A stretch of 64,000 nt of DNA from Bathynomus jamesi (GCA_023014485.1 JAJOZX010006143.1:10001-74000); one strand, 5' to 3'. Shown: positions 36,901 through 41,210, counted from the stretch's first letter. Numbers and translations: made by a program. Notes: generated by a model not told the origin, from the letters alone.

Positions 36901-39102
36901 AATATAACCAATGGTTAACTGACAGACGTGTAGATTCAAACTAATAGCCCATTACCTTAACACCACGGTCGCTTAAGTGGAATTGATGCTTTAGATTAGA
37001 TGTGACACCTGACTTGCCCTACCCAGCAATTTGTCCAGGGGGCTTTTGTCCTAGGGGGCTTTTGTCCTAGGGGGCTTTTGTCCGGACCCGCATTAGCCCA
37101 CCCTGACTCCTTTCCATTAATTACTACACTCTGTTTTCTACCAATTAACCAATTATACTCAACAAATTTTTACTTTTATTCTTTCTCAGCAACAAACAAA
37201 GCTGGTCTATAGGAAGTCGACGCTGCTGATTCCGAAAATATTATTCATTTTTGATATCACGCATAGTGTGGTTTCCATGAAATCTTAAAAATATTATACA
37301 ATTATTGTATATTGTATATAGTATATATAATATGTATAATATTGTATATTGGATATAATTAATTAATATTGTACAAAATATTAAAAAGTATGAACATCAC
37401 ACATACTATAAGAGTAACAATACTCACGATGTAATAAAACAAACATCACATATGGTCAGAGTTGCGAGATAAAATAAATGAACAGCTTTTACTACAAAAA
37501 TTGAATATGTTTTCTGAAACAAAAATTGAAATTTCTCAAAAACTATACATGATAGGAAAATAATAAGACCATTTTGTAATCAGCGTTAAAAACTCTATAA
37601 TAACGACATAAAACTTTTCCTGAGACAAAATCATTGTTGAACAGTGTTATCAATCCATTTAAGAACTTGACCCCTTTTTCCGTGAGCTTTTACTTTTTCT
37701 ACAATCGTTTACGCGGAACTTTGTCAAACACCTTTTGGAAATCTAACCCACAACAACAACAAACTATAGCGAATTTGCAACAAAGTAAATGTTGTCATAT
37801 AATGAACAAGAGTAGAAATTTTAATTTAATCAGTTGCAGAAAAGTAAACACCATACTAAAATTATGGTAGAGTGTAGTGCTACAAATAATTGAGTGTTGG
37901 TCAGTATTCACAAGTCCATACAGAAAACAAGACATTGCAGACATAGAAGTCACACGAAGGATTTTTACGTCCAAGAGAGAGGAAACGAAAGAAGAAGACT
38001 ACTGGTCTCGACTACATTTCCTGAAACTCTATTTTGAAAAGAAGAAGTGAGTAGTATACGTATGGAAAATATTTCGTGGGTTGCGTTCCTAACCTTTGAA
38101 ATGATATACAGACACAGTGGAATGAGAGATAAAGCAAATTCTTTGAAAATACTTTGAGAATACGTGGTCAGAAACTCTTAACCCTTTCAGGACGACCGAT
38201 ACAAATTGGTAGCGTTTTAAATAAACGCATTCATAACTAAACCCTACAAAAAATTCCGGCCTTAAACAGTTAAATATCATGACCAAATAACTGAGGAACC
38301 TTCAGTACACCAACCAGAATAATTTCAAGAACCAACCGGACAGATTATTTGGCAAAGTCTCTCACCAGCAATGCGTGGCTTGCTACGAGGGCAGAATCAG
38401 AACAGAAACCAAATCCCTTCTCCACCAAATCCCGTAAATGAGGAAAAATACTGCAGAAGGGTCGACCGCACGTTGATCCTGAACCGTCGTTGAAAACCTT
38501 CTCAACTAAATAGTAACTTGAGCTGCCCGTGATGATGCATCTTTCATTCTTAATATACTTTATAAGCCACAGAGCCAAAATAAAATGTGACCCTCTTTTC
38601 GTCAAGCTTGTTAACCTGTATTGGGAATGAGAGAAACGTTACAACATATTACTTCATTTTAACACAGTAACCAACAAGAATTTTGTCATGTTTAAATAGT
38701 GATTGCTTTCGACAGAAGATACTAGTAATTGACAAATTTGTTTTCTCCGGCAAATATTCACATCGCATTTACTGTTCGAATATTAATATGTAAATATGGT
38801 GGTTTTCAAAAATATTATGTTTAATTCTTTTCCCATTTGTAATTCCAATATTCAAAATCAGTTTTACTTAACTTTCTTTTCAGATATACTTGGCGAATAA
38901 TGTAACTTTTGACCACTACGGTAAACCTTATGTGAAAAAGCTTCCAGTATTTGCTACACAGACTGGCATCGCTTTGACCAACACAGTGCGGTTTACGCAT
39001 CCTGGAGGAATGTGCGGTCGCTTCGTTATTATTGTCAGAGAAATTGAAAAAGAATATCTGATAATCTATGAACTACAAGGAATTGGATATGTTTTCAAAT
39101 AA
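2656..39102 (+). CDS. Secreted coiled-coil + FTP/F5-8C lectin-like protein, seven exons
   Basis: Exons 2656-2758, 3047-3214, 5012-5071, 12812-12964, 13857-13980, 23345-23573 and 38884-39102 all have AG/GT borders and join in one frame: 1056 nt, 351 residues plus stop. The predicted protein has an N-terminal hydrophobic signal peptide (SIVVFLFFVNTVAES), a polar heptad-like stem (exons 2-4, e.g. ISELRSEVEALQSSF) and a C-terminal discoidin-fold domain. Landmarks of the fucolectin/tachylectin-4/pentraxin-1 class are NVFLRKPSNASS, FHTIQESNPWLLVDL, ARDKTRTAGIKIYL and MCGRFVIIV. Such proteins are secreted and commonly bind fucosylated glycans, often in innate recognition; that role is inference here. 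Starts at 2632 or 2689 are alternatives. No frame break was found, unlike every transposon gene around it. Confidence 0.82.
3047..3214 (+). CDS. Exon 2: polar stem
   Basis: The acceptor is TTGCATTTCAG and the donor ATGG|GTAAGT. The exon is 168 nt, phase 1 at both ends. It encodes a Lys/Glu/Ser-rich stem including SKMTDVDSKVDLLLTASE, with a hydrophobic spacing compatible with coiled coil. A hAT MITE lies only 10 nt beyond the donor. Confidence 0.75.
3233..3736. mobile_element. hAT-type MITE, 504 bp
   Basis: The ends are CAGTGTTGGG and CCCAACTCTG. An exact 8-bp duplication, CTTATAAC, lies at 3225-3232 and 3737-3744. The interior is built from AACGCCGTTAC-type motifs at both ends and has no coding capacity. 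It sits in intron 2, beginning 18 nt after the exon 2 splice donor. Confidence 0.9.
3808..4970 (+). repeat. 26-bp minisatellite, about 44 copies
   Basis: The consensus unit is TTTTCATAAGTGATGGTAGT plus AGAAGG. The first two or three units are diverged and most others nearly identical. A CATAAG-to-CCTAAG variant occurs in pairs (near 4650/4676 and again 4780/4806), which shows a duplication of five units. The unit length is not a multiple of three and the array lies in intron 2, so it is not coding. Confidence 0.97.
5012..5071 (+). CDS. Exon 3: short linker
   Basis: The acceptor is GTGTGAACAG and the donor TCAG|GTAAAA. The exon is 60 nt, phase 1-1, encoding NEIDALKSSASLSPTNAPS between boundary codons. 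It keeps the frame whether included or skipped, so it is a candidate cassette exon. Confidence 0.62.
5072..5840. other. Intron 3, AT-rich, no feature seen
   Basis: Very AT-rich sequence with short ATTATTATTATAGATATGAT repeats near 5500, 5755 and 5795. No coding frame or transposon end was recognised. Confidence 0.5.
5845..6060 (+). repeat. GC-richer dispersed repeat
   Basis: The stretch containing GAGTATGCCCCAAGGGTCACC recurs, inverted and diverged, near 12690-12735. It abuts a LINE fragment on its right and could be part of its 5' region or a separate repeat; I cannot tell which. Confidence 0.4.
6085..7275 (+). pseudogene. Jockey-like LINE reverse transcriptase, decayed
   Basis: Plus-strand remnants in several frames include a conserved block before 6240 reading like LLSDRQYGFRKGCSTSSLIAYL, a palm-domain region near 6540, SLVAFSTSKTQFL at about 6660, and PCLEYVSQVWGG at about 6915-6950, followed by the usual C-terminal thumb region. 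These are landmarks of jockey/I-type non-LTR reverse transcriptases. Numerous stops and frameshifts break it, and no endonuclease was seen upstream. It lies within intron 3 of the lectin-like gene. Confidence 0.75.
7276..7730. other. Intron 3 segment with an unassigned open stretch
   Basis: Mostly AT-rich. From 7613 to the hAT insertion at 7731 one frame is open for about 38 codons (MFHEWKETFGVNKDAKNFD among them). It stays open when the hAT and one target copy are mentally removed. It does not match the splice phase of the host gene. Unrecognised. Confidence 0.3.
8108..8830 (-). pseudogene. hAT transposase C-terminal half
   Basis: The minus-strand frame has a charged helical middle part and ends with LPSLSLCLRLFLTVCVSIASCERSVSKLKLIKN. 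CERSVSKLKLIKN is a variant of the hAT dimerisation-domain signature (usually ERSFSKLKLIK). The first catalytic residues lie upstream in the neighbouring broken frame. The family includes host proteins called ZMYM or TTF-finger proteins, but the flanking target duplication shows that this copy is a transposon. Confidence 0.85.
8962..9309 (-). pseudogene. hAT transposase central fragment
   Basis: The frame contains ELTGDILRHLERDGLDINLC, GQGYDNAATMAG and ALFVPCANHSLNL, the strongly conserved catalytic-core block of the ZMYM/TTF-type hAT transposases (C-R-G-Q-G-Y-D-N-A and C-A-N/H-H-S-L-N-L). It is separated from the C-terminal half by frame breaks near 8830-8960. The N-terminal zinc finger is missing, in keeping with the short element. 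Confidence 0.88.
9566..9596. repeat. (TA)n microsatellite, left target of a hAT
   Basis: GTGTGT followed by a TA run immediately left of the element at 9597. The same TA run continues at 10906, so it is the split target. Confidence 0.9.
9597..10905 (-). mobile_element. hAT element with GCGGAT subterminal repeats
   Basis: The termini are TAGTGATGTAG and CTACATCACTA. Both subterminal regions carry many GCGGATGCGGATG units in inverted orientation, likely transposase binding sites. It is inserted in a TA microsatellite, so the 8-bp duplication cannot be told from the repeat. The interior holds a C-terminal transposase remnant. Confidence 0.85.
10131..10508 (-). pseudogene. hAT transposase dimerisation domain
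   Basis: About 125 residues ending the transposase: NPISWWKNTQNIYPYLSKLA, then PPTNVPSERLFSSARLIYDK and KRNRVAAEKAEKLMCLKHNL. W-W-x2-N, P-x2-A-R-x2-L and S-E-R-L-F-S are the standard signatures of the hAT C-terminal domain of the BED-finger class. The upstream catalytic core is lost or unreadable in this 1.3-kb element, so it is a non-autonomous derivative. Confidence 0.9.
10906..10977. repeat. (TA)n(GT)n microsatellite
   Basis: A run of TA dinucleotides followed by CAGTGTGTGTGTGTG. It is the right-hand part of the target of the preceding hAT element. Confidence 0.95.
10984..12420 (+). mobile_element. LTR retrotransposon LTR plus primer-binding site
   Basis: The stretch starts TGTAGCGGTCAGAC and ends GGGCAAAAAGCCCCA, followed by AATTGGTGACCCTGGACTG. 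TGGTGACCC placed a few bases after a CA end resembles the primer-binding site of arthropod Gypsy-type elements. No gag or pol follows and no second LTR is visible, so this is a truncated 5' end rather than a solo LTR. LTR borders were judged by eye. Confidence 0.5.
12490..12765. repeat. Composite of two dispersed repeats
   Basis: TATCACGTCAGGTTTTCGAG at 12557-12576 has a counterpart at about 23740-23758, next to the remnant at 24.1-25.2 kb. The part from 12690 on resembles, inverted, the repeat at 5845. A GGGTTGGGTTGGGTTG run lies between. It ends about 45 bp before exon 4. Confidence 0.45.
12812..12964 (+). CDS. Exon 4: coiled-coil segment
   Basis: The acceptor is TTTGTTACAG and the donor ACAG|GTTTGT. 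The exon is 153 nt, phase 1-1. It encodes MIALISELRSEVEALQSSF and then RTKELEQRIQHLDY, clear heptad-type helices suggesting oligomerisation of the lectin-like heads. Third symmetric exon in a row. Confidence 0.78.
12967..13856. other. Intron 4, AT-rich, no feature seen
   Basis: Long A/T-rich stretches with no coding or transposon signature. The pyrimidine tract at 13838-13853 serves the exon 5 acceptor. Confidence 0.5.
13857..13980 (+). CDS. Exon 5: start of the FTP-like domain
   Basis: The acceptor is the pyrimidine tract ending CTTCCCAAG at 13856; the alternative AG at 13837 would bring a stop into the required frame. The exon is 124 nt, entering in phase 1 and leaving in phase 2 at TTTC|GTAAGT. 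It encodes HGFFDIKEYGGKPLF and NVFLRKPSNASS, the latter matching the N-x-A-L-x-K-P-A-x-Q-S-S type opening of F5/8C-fold lectin domains. Confidence 0.75.
13983..14985. other. Intron 5, left part, no clear feature
   Basis: AT-rich sequence with an ATAATAATAATAATG microsatellite near 14725. A GC-richer patch around 14290-14400 is unassigned. Confidence 0.4.
15792..16043 (+). pseudogene. hAT transposase C-terminal fragment
   Basis: The 83-residue frame has SNTSAERSFPHLSMIKNVKR and SLSLLCIENDILQNLN, the hAT dimerisation signature (S-A-E-R-S-F, then L-x-L-I-K) and the I-E-N-D close typical of TTF/ZMYM-type hAT. The stop at 16041 looks like the natural C-terminus. The rest of the transposase is missing; a LINE inserted about 80 bp further on. 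Confidence 0.85.
16595..18623 (-). pseudogene. CR1 reverse transcriptase (copy A), broken
   Basis: From the 5' side: KVINERNGAYRLNKRNGT near 18450, then reverse-transcriptase motif regions through 18100-17500, including a readable DRHRAADVIYLDFKKA-type block (about 17690-17650). At 17409-16861 follow MDDRNLLQDAVNRIMEW, HIGSRNNNYTYTMD, VRPHLEYAVQFWCPYLRED and LERVQRRATKLIPSLRN. The C-terminus at 16804-16595 has FTFKVFHKWNNLPASVVNST. Frameshifts and stops interrupt it, notably near 17410-17520 and 17740-17820. The best intact segment is the thumb region. Confidence 0.88.
18572..19254 (-). pseudogene. CR1 apurinic-like endonuclease (copy A)
   Basis: The frame holds FTSDRLHRIGGGVFLYIRNS, VVVYRPP, NRDSIIVGDFNCPN and LDVVMTNDD, the strand and catalytic motifs of APE-type LINE endonucleases (Y-R-P-P, G-D-F-N, then the S-D-H region, here shifted to the neighbouring frame at 18766 as MGCSDHQIIRFKLLI). 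One frameshift near 18750-18770 separates the S-D-H block, so the domain is inactive as read. Confidence 0.9.
19508..20430 (-). pseudogene. CR1 ORF1 with Cys pairs and SGNH/esterase-like segment (copy A)
   Basis: Upstream, near 20420-20300, paired cysteines (CAGCG and CFFC) bracket RWYVDFKDYN, consistent with a zinc-binding ORF1 N-terminus. Downstream, 19801-19508 contains VAGNDSYRPDTRVPDLLERY, RGLIRSLKARSDRSLVLGI and PFVKLWSEFSDPSLFIKDG. The [G/A]-N-D-S block, the R-Y-R-G-L-[IL]-R-S-L-K block and the final D-G-x-x block fit the SGNH esterase domain of CR1 ORF1. Frame breaks near 19810-20120 show decay. ORF1 esterases are a known CR1 trait. Confidence 0.7.
22285..23344. other. Intron 5, right part, no clear feature
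   Basis: AT-rich sequence; a GATGAAGGAATAATATAGGG patch near 22300 may continue the LINE fragment. No other family was recognised before exon 6. Confidence 0.35.
23345..23573 (+). CDS. Exon 6: core of the FTP-like domain
   Basis: The acceptor is TTTTAATTTAG and the donor AAAG|GTATGA, phase 0 out. It encodes the domain core: AIDEDFQSYFHTIQESNPW, then LLVDLEVPHLIWDISLIARD and TRTAGIK. His in FHT and the two Arg in ARDKTR align with the His-Arg-Arg sugar-binding triad known from eel fucolectin; the adjacent Cys-Cys pair of that family is replaced by Lys-Thr. Confidence 0.83.
24126..25203 (+). pseudogene. Decayed copy of an unnamed, repeat-borne protein family
   Basis: The first frame starts MSRKCVNNPNSFYYV and contains a Cys-rich block with VWVPHILCCARC-type residues interrupted by a frameshift. 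Later come YPNLPSAMRPVVHCETLPVP, a poly-Asp run encoded by a GATGATGATG repeat near 24550, RDLNLSKNQAELLGPRLQGW and EWRFFIDLST, each in shifting frames. I recognise this ordered set of motifs as a protein family found in many copies in arthropod genomes, so it is very likely transposon-borne, but I cannot name the superfamily. It carries many stops and frameshifts. It lies in intron 6. Confidence 0.55.
25450..26220 (-). pseudogene. Mariner/Tc1-superfamily transposase, heavily decayed
   Basis: On the minus strand, 25595-25640 reads RSPDLTPFDFFLW, a very characteristic block preceding the last catalytic acidic residue in this superfamily. Upstream remnants at 25690-25880 read like the central DDE region, with a GYVNS-type piece near 25830. 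Stops occur every few dozen residues. No terminal repeats were identified, so borders are approximate. Confidence 0.65.
26235..26380. mobile_element. Palindromic MITE, copy 1
   Basis: The arms read CCCAGCCTTCTTTAGTTAGC, TTATAAGGCTAACTAACG, AAAATATCA and CCTAACC, folding back on each other around TCAAGGGTGTACAGTTGA. A longer and better copy lies at 39327-39526. Confidence 0.85.
26655..26890 (-). mobile_element. CR1-related LINE 3' end fragment
   Basis: AACAAAGATCCTAAGATCC and ACTCTAGGTTAGCC match the 3' terminal region of the CR1 copies at 16140 and 59160, and CCGCTAGCCACTGC matches their CCGGCCACTGCCGAC stretch. Only the 3' tail is present. Confidence 0.65.
26963..27180. mobile_element. 218-bp MITE with 8-bp target duplication
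   Basis: The ends are TTAGGGTTGCCAGA and, on the complement, CGGTTGTCAGA. Both subterminal parts contain GCGGGACA/TGTCCCGC. TACGTACA occurs at 26955-26962 and 27181-27188. The hAT class is suggested by the 8-bp duplication only. Confidence 0.8.
27495..28036. mobile_element. Inverted-repeat element with microsatellites inside
   Basis: The arms at 27495-27561 and 27970-28036 are inverted copies containing CCTAGAAATATGGAAATTGG and CGGAATTTGTAGTTTGTATT. The interior holds a GT microsatellite, the hairpin at 27594-27791 and a long TA run (27874-27945). Non-coding. Confidence 0.75.
27594..27791. repeat. Long near-perfect hairpin, 86-bp arms
   Basis: The arms at 27594-27679 and 27706-27791 are almost exact reverse complements, including TAGCCCGACGTGGGCAACGG and TCTCACAAAGAGATCCCATA, with a 26-nt loop. 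It may be a young foldback element or palindromic amplification. Confidence 0.92.
28055..28290. repeat. Repeat unit shared with 35.7-36.2 kb
   Basis: GAGAACTCCCAGTGATCTGA, AGCACCTCCTAAT and AACATCACTACTTCTGTA have counterparts at 35750-35830 and 36000-36070. It lies just outside the poly(A) end of the I-type LINE, so the LINE probably inserted into an array of this unit. Confidence 0.6.
28622..30720 (-). pseudogene. I-type LINE reverse transcriptase C-part and RNase H
   Basis: After the LINE insertion, the frame at 30690 resumes with a FLLDLYNRIW-type block. It passes KMIAARLSFLLENIDSLP, then at 30348-30025 EDGVPQGSILSVICSSL and SSIYADDLLIWFAGR (catalytic YADD), then the thumb (KLDYGSVVYGSAS at about 29760). 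RNase H follows: PIYTDGSRSEDGAAASAVI near 29300 and SVFSAELFAIL near 29180, with the C-terminal block near 28960 (W-V-P-A-H-V-G-I-R-G-N-E). The end at 28622 reads RLRLGHTRRTHGHLM, the usual C-terminal region. Several stops and frameshifts occur. Confidence 0.88.
30720..32459 (-). mobile_element. 5'-truncated jockey/CR1-like LINE inserted in the I-type LINE
   Basis: It starts inside reverse-transcriptase coding sequence at 32459 and ends at about 30720, after the normal C-terminus of the enzyme. The same family appears at 37870-38620 on the other strand. The I-type reverse-transcriptase reading resumes on both sides. Confidence 0.82.
30766..32459 (-). pseudogene. Reverse transcriptase of the inserted LINE
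   Basis: The upstream block near 32400-32300 reads DFDFPPEDVARAIGQMKLHS. Then come NIVPIYKGGDRSQAKNYRPV (32237 on) and FNENQHGFRSGISCLSQLIE. After frame loss between 31926 and 31830, a 328-residue open frame (31752-30766) follows with SFADDTKISRKI (catalytic FADD), LLRYGRKEELKQTAY, IIPNLEYCSVLTSPYKKEE and the C-terminal VPDEPGVPGCVRWRAQESNS. The 328-residue run without a stop suggests this copy is younger than its host. Confidence 0.88.
32460..33064 (-). pseudogene. I-type LINE linker and reverse-transcriptase start
   Basis: The frame 33064-32843 has LRPFRRLLSQLQAPAFHDLL; the frame 32885-32460 has RAMKKARRASWRTFVSGI and ELQAALASRRSPSPGTDGIP, the S-P-G-x-D-G-I-P block that opens LINE reverse transcriptases. 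The frame ends at 32460, exactly where the inserted LINE begins. Confidence 0.85.
33237..33885 (-). pseudogene. I-type LINE endonuclease
   Basis: The start block at about 33850-33780 reads TTLQWNCRGIFANYEGL, the usual ORF2 opening (L-Q-W-N-C-R-G), followed by VCVCLQELILG with the catalytic Glu. After a frame break near 33560, the frame 33545-33237 gives PRPFLLLGDFNSRQPLWGD (G-D-F-N catalytic block) and CIDLSFIS. The S-D-H block lies near 33200-33150. Endonuclease of the APE type, inactive through frame breaks. Confidence 0.88.
34070..35640 (-). pseudogene. I-type LINE ORF1 (Gag-like), broken
   Basis: The N-terminal part before 35240 reads RLVLTFNTLVPPG in a different frame from the next block, showing a frameshift. 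At 35228-34545 come PYIPDPTRCFKCNKFGHVSS, with a C-x2-C-x4-H-x4-C knuckle, then CVRCG, and CSNCAGTHPSLSREC as a further knuckle, followed by EVVRALRVADFISLREARDR. The C-terminal part to 34070 is proline- and serine-rich (LPLPPGAIFSTPPREHP). This layout is that of ORF1 in I/jockey-group LINEs; the protein binds nucleic acid in the retrotransposition particle. Confidence 0.85.
35690..36190. repeat. Degenerate repeat array, unit about 240-250 bp
   Basis: CCGACCAGCGCCTCCTACTA occurs at about 35788 and 36029, each preceded by AGTGC/AGTACTC-type sequence and followed by an AACA-rich tail. GGTTTTGACTCCCGAG-like sequence occurs near 35688, 35930 and 36133. A further unit lies at 28.1-28.3 kb across the LINE. 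Confidence 0.6.
36289..37090 (-). mobile_element. 802-bp MULE-like element with FLYWCH finger
   Basis: A 9-bp duplication CATTAGCCC flanks it (36280-36288 and 37091-37099), the length expected for MuDR/MULE elements. The ends carry TAGGACAAAAGCCC tandem motifs on the left and GGGGGCTTTTGTCC motifs on the right. A piece of the Merlin-like repeat (36360-36600) lies inside. Confidence 0.82.
36697..36894 (-). CDS. FLYWCH-type zinc-finger fragment
   Basis: The 65-residue frame contains KLCAEGYLYTKKSSNSTRI and then RWECCQRKALSCKGCAHTD. The pattern G-x-P-x-L...E-G-Y-x-Y...W-x-C...C-[KR]-[GA]-x-[AT] is that of a FLYWCH finger (C-C-H-H zinc binding), a DNA-binding module often carried by MULE transposases. 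No transposase domain is present in this 802-bp element, so it is either a captured exon or the leftover N-terminus of a deleted transposase. The first ATG-equivalent at 36894 is not proven as the start. Confidence 0.68.
   Translation of the reverse strand: MTWKISLSSTTMEIIKNNKGGPKLCAEGYLYTKKSSNSTRIRWECCQRKALSCKGCAHTDLEVKV
37870..38625 (+). pseudogene. LINE reverse-transcriptase C-terminus
   Basis: Plus-strand remnants at 37890-38060 read SVFTSPYRKQDIADIEVTRR and EEDYWSRLHFLKLYFEKKK, closely parallel to the thumb of the LINE at 30.8-31.75 kb. The C-terminal region near 38340-38420 has SPAMRGLLRGQNQNRNQ. Frame breaks near 38060-38330. It lies 260 bp before exon 7. Confidence 0.7.
38884..39102 (+). 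CDS. Exon 7: end of the FTP-like domain and stop
   Basis: The acceptor TTCTTTTCAG precedes IYLANNVTFDHYGKP. The exon ends PGGMCGRFVIIVREIEKEY...YVFK and TAA at 39100-39102. GRFVIIV followed by an acidic stretch and a final hydrophobic strand is the usual close of the F5/8C fold. Confidence 0.83.
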   Translation: MYLANNVTFDHYGKPYVKKLPVFATQTGIALTNTVRFTHPGGMCGRFVIIVREIEKEYLIIYELQGIGYVFK

Positions 39103-39141
39103 GAAACATATATTACTGAGACCCACTGATTTATTATTATA

Positions 39142-39147
39142 ATTAAA
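39142..39147 (+). promoter_or_regulatory. Candidate poly(A) signal
   Basis: ATTAAA lies 40 nt after the stop codon of the lectin-like gene. It is a common variant of the polyadenylation hexamer and the only good candidate before the palindrome at 39327. Confidence 0.4.
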
Positions 39148-39326
39148 TAGGAAATACATATCTGCTTTTCTAATGTAACTCAGTTTAAAATGTTTTTTGT
39201 TCATTTAGATTTCAAAAGTAATTTTAAAAGTAATGAAGAGTTACGAAGCCTGATTGACTAAGACACTTGATCCCATTATTATGCTTACTTTATGCTATTC
39301 ATTTACTAAAAGTTACACTGTTTTTG

Positions 39327-39526
39327 AGCTATTGAAGAATAGGGACCCCAGCCTTCTTTAGTTAGCTTTATAAGGCTAACTAACGAAAATATCATGACCT
39401 AACCTAACCAATCGTCAAGGGCGTACAGTTAACCTAACGATTGCTTAGGTTAGGTCGTGATATTTTCGTTAGTTAGCCTTATAAGCCTAACTAAAGAAGG
39501 CTGGGGTACCTATTCTTCAATAGCTC
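39327..39526. mobile_element. Palindromic MITE, copy 2, about 90-bp arms
   Basis: GAGCTATTGAAGAATAGG on the left is mirrored by CCTATTCTTCAATAGCTC on the right. Within, CCCCAGCCTTCTTTAGTTAG, the TTATAAGGC block and AACGAAAATATCA are all mirrored, around a short centre with GGGCGTACAGTT. It lies about 225 bp beyond the host stop codon. Confidence 0.93.
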
Positions 39527-40060
39527 CCACTGTTGTATTCCAATGGGGAACGGTGGCAAATTGCATTTTTCTGTGTGATGGCTTATCGTCGCATCTAAAT
39601 GGAATTTTAGCCTAATTTATCCTGCATCCGAAGAAGAGTTTATCACGTCAGCTCTACAAGGGATGATGTCATAACCTAACACTAGATTACAGTATTATTA
39701 TTATTGTTATTATTACTGCAGATATTTATCGATTTAAAACAAAGAAACACAAACTATTTTACGTTGCGAGTAAGAAAGTACTTAACTGCTCATTATTTTA
39801 ATTATAATTTAGAATATAATTAAGTTATAATTAAAATCATAATTTAAAATTATAAATATAATTTCAGAATATGTACTGCATTCCATGATCTGAGACTCCG
39901 TAATCTACTCAATGAAGATTTAACCATAATATTCAAAGTATTTTACGAATGATGAACTAAGTGGGTTTTTCAAGGACACTTTATATAAAGTGGACACTCT
40001 CTGAATTTAAAAAAAGTCATAGTAATAACAACACTCCAAAGACTGAATAGTTGTTTTTAA
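39527..40060. other. Intergenic, AT-rich, no feature seen
   Basis: A run of ATAATTTAAAATTATAA-like sequence near 39800-39865 is low complexity. Nothing else was recognised. Confidence 0.5.
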
Positions 40061-40077
40061 CCCTTTGACGACCGGGG

Positions 40078-40285
40078 GGGTCTTTTCGGTTTGGCGGACT
40101 GCTACAGATTTTTACAAGTTTATCAAGTCCATTATTTACAAATTTTATCCTAAGGAAATGTAAGTTAGGTTAAGTTAGGTTTAGTTAAGTTAGGTTTAGT
40201 TAAGTTATGTTAGGAATTAGACAGTTCCTCAGGATAAAATTTGTAAATAATTGATTTGATAAGTTTCGTAAAGATCTGCAGGCGG
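40078..40285. mobile_element. Palindromic MITE
   Basis: The arms at about 40085-40155 and 40215-40285 are inverted copies sharing CAATTATTTACAAATTTTAT-type sequence and a TTTACAAGTTTATCAAG-like block. The centre is degenerate TTAGG-rich sequence (AGGTTAAGTTAGGTTTAG). Confidence 0.8.
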
Positions 40286-40614
40286 CCAGTAGCATGACCG
40301 CAAAATGGGAGAGTGCAATGCAATTGCAAATGTTGCATAATGTTGCAAGGGTGCCAAGGCACCCCATAGTGCCAACCCCCAACCCCTTTGTTGCAAGGCA
40401 CCCCCAAAGGGGGTAGCAACAAGGGTTATGCATCTTGGAGGCGGAGTTACCCCCCAAGCTACAATGAACCTCGCTGGGGGGGTACGCAACTTGGAATTAT
40501 CCCCCAAGCTGCAATGAATCCCCAGAGGGTGAGACCTAACCTAAGAGAGAGGAGAGACTTCAGCCGAGCGGCCGTTCTCTTATAGGGCCCCTAATCAGCC
40601 AGTGCCCCCGGGCA

Positions 40615-40885
40615 TCATCAGCCAGTTGGCTTAGAAGGCTGAGTTGCCAGTTTGCGCTATTTATTTAATTAACGCATATATTCTGATTTAATCCGCCAGT
40701 TGGCTTAGAAGGTTGAGTTGCCAGATTGCGTTTATTTATTTAATTAAAGCATATGTTCTGACTTAATCCGCCAGTTGACTTAGAAGGCTGAGTTGCCAGT
40801 TTGCGCTATTTATTTAATTAAAGCATATATTCTGGCTTAATCAGCCAGTTGGCTTAGAAGGTTTCTTAGAAGGCATAAATGGCCT
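40615..40885. repeat. Tandem repeat, unit about 73-76 bp
   Basis: GCCAGTTGGCTTAGAAGG starts units at about 40622, 40695, 40771 and 40844, each followed by GAGTTGCCAG, TTTGCGCTATTTATTTAATT and a GCATATATTCTG block. Further units occur at about 41422 and 41579, and one inverted unit at 63645-63715, within the Polinton terminal repeats. Confidence 0.92.
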
Positions 40886-41013
40886 GTATATATTAATAAC
40901 CTCCGAACGAATTAAAAGCGCACACAAACGCACATACAGTCAACACAAATATATATATACCACCACACAAAAGAGCATCACATCACCAACAATTGTCTAA
41001 GTATAGTCTTTTC

Positions 41014-41210
41014 GGAGCTCATCCCCTCAACAGCACATGATGAGATGAGGGCTACGATTTTTAGGAGCTAATCCCATCAACAGACATGGTGAGATGAGGG
41101 CTACGACTTTTAGGAGCTCATCCCATCAACAACACATGGTGAGATGAAGGCTACGACTTTTAGGAGCTCATCCCATCAACACCACGTAACGGATATGAGG
41201 GCTACAACCA
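41014..41210. repeat. Tandem repeat, unit about 51 bp, four copies
   Basis: Each copy reads GGAGCTCATCCCATCAACA, then ACATGGTGAGATGAGGGC and TACGACTTTTA. Non-coding. Confidence 0.92.

Larger units (their letters stand above)
36195..37765 (-). pseudogene. LINE reverse-transcriptase fragment split by a MULE-like element
   Basis: The upstream part (37765-37635) reads LDFQKVFDKVPRKRLVEKVK, the motif around the first catalytic Asp. Near 37200-37100 comes WLVENRV-type sequence followed by NGKESGW. After the 36289-37090 insertion, VTSGDPL...GPVLFIY-like sequence continues at 36280-36200, the G-V-P-Q-G-S-V-L-G-P-V-L-F block with frameshifts. The reading order across the insertion confirms the borders. 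Confidence 0.7.

Noticed and set aside
40140..40220. Arthropod telomeric (TTAGG)n tract
   Set aside because: Only degenerate GTTAGGTTTAG-like sequence inside a palindromic MITE; no regular array and not at a chromosome end.
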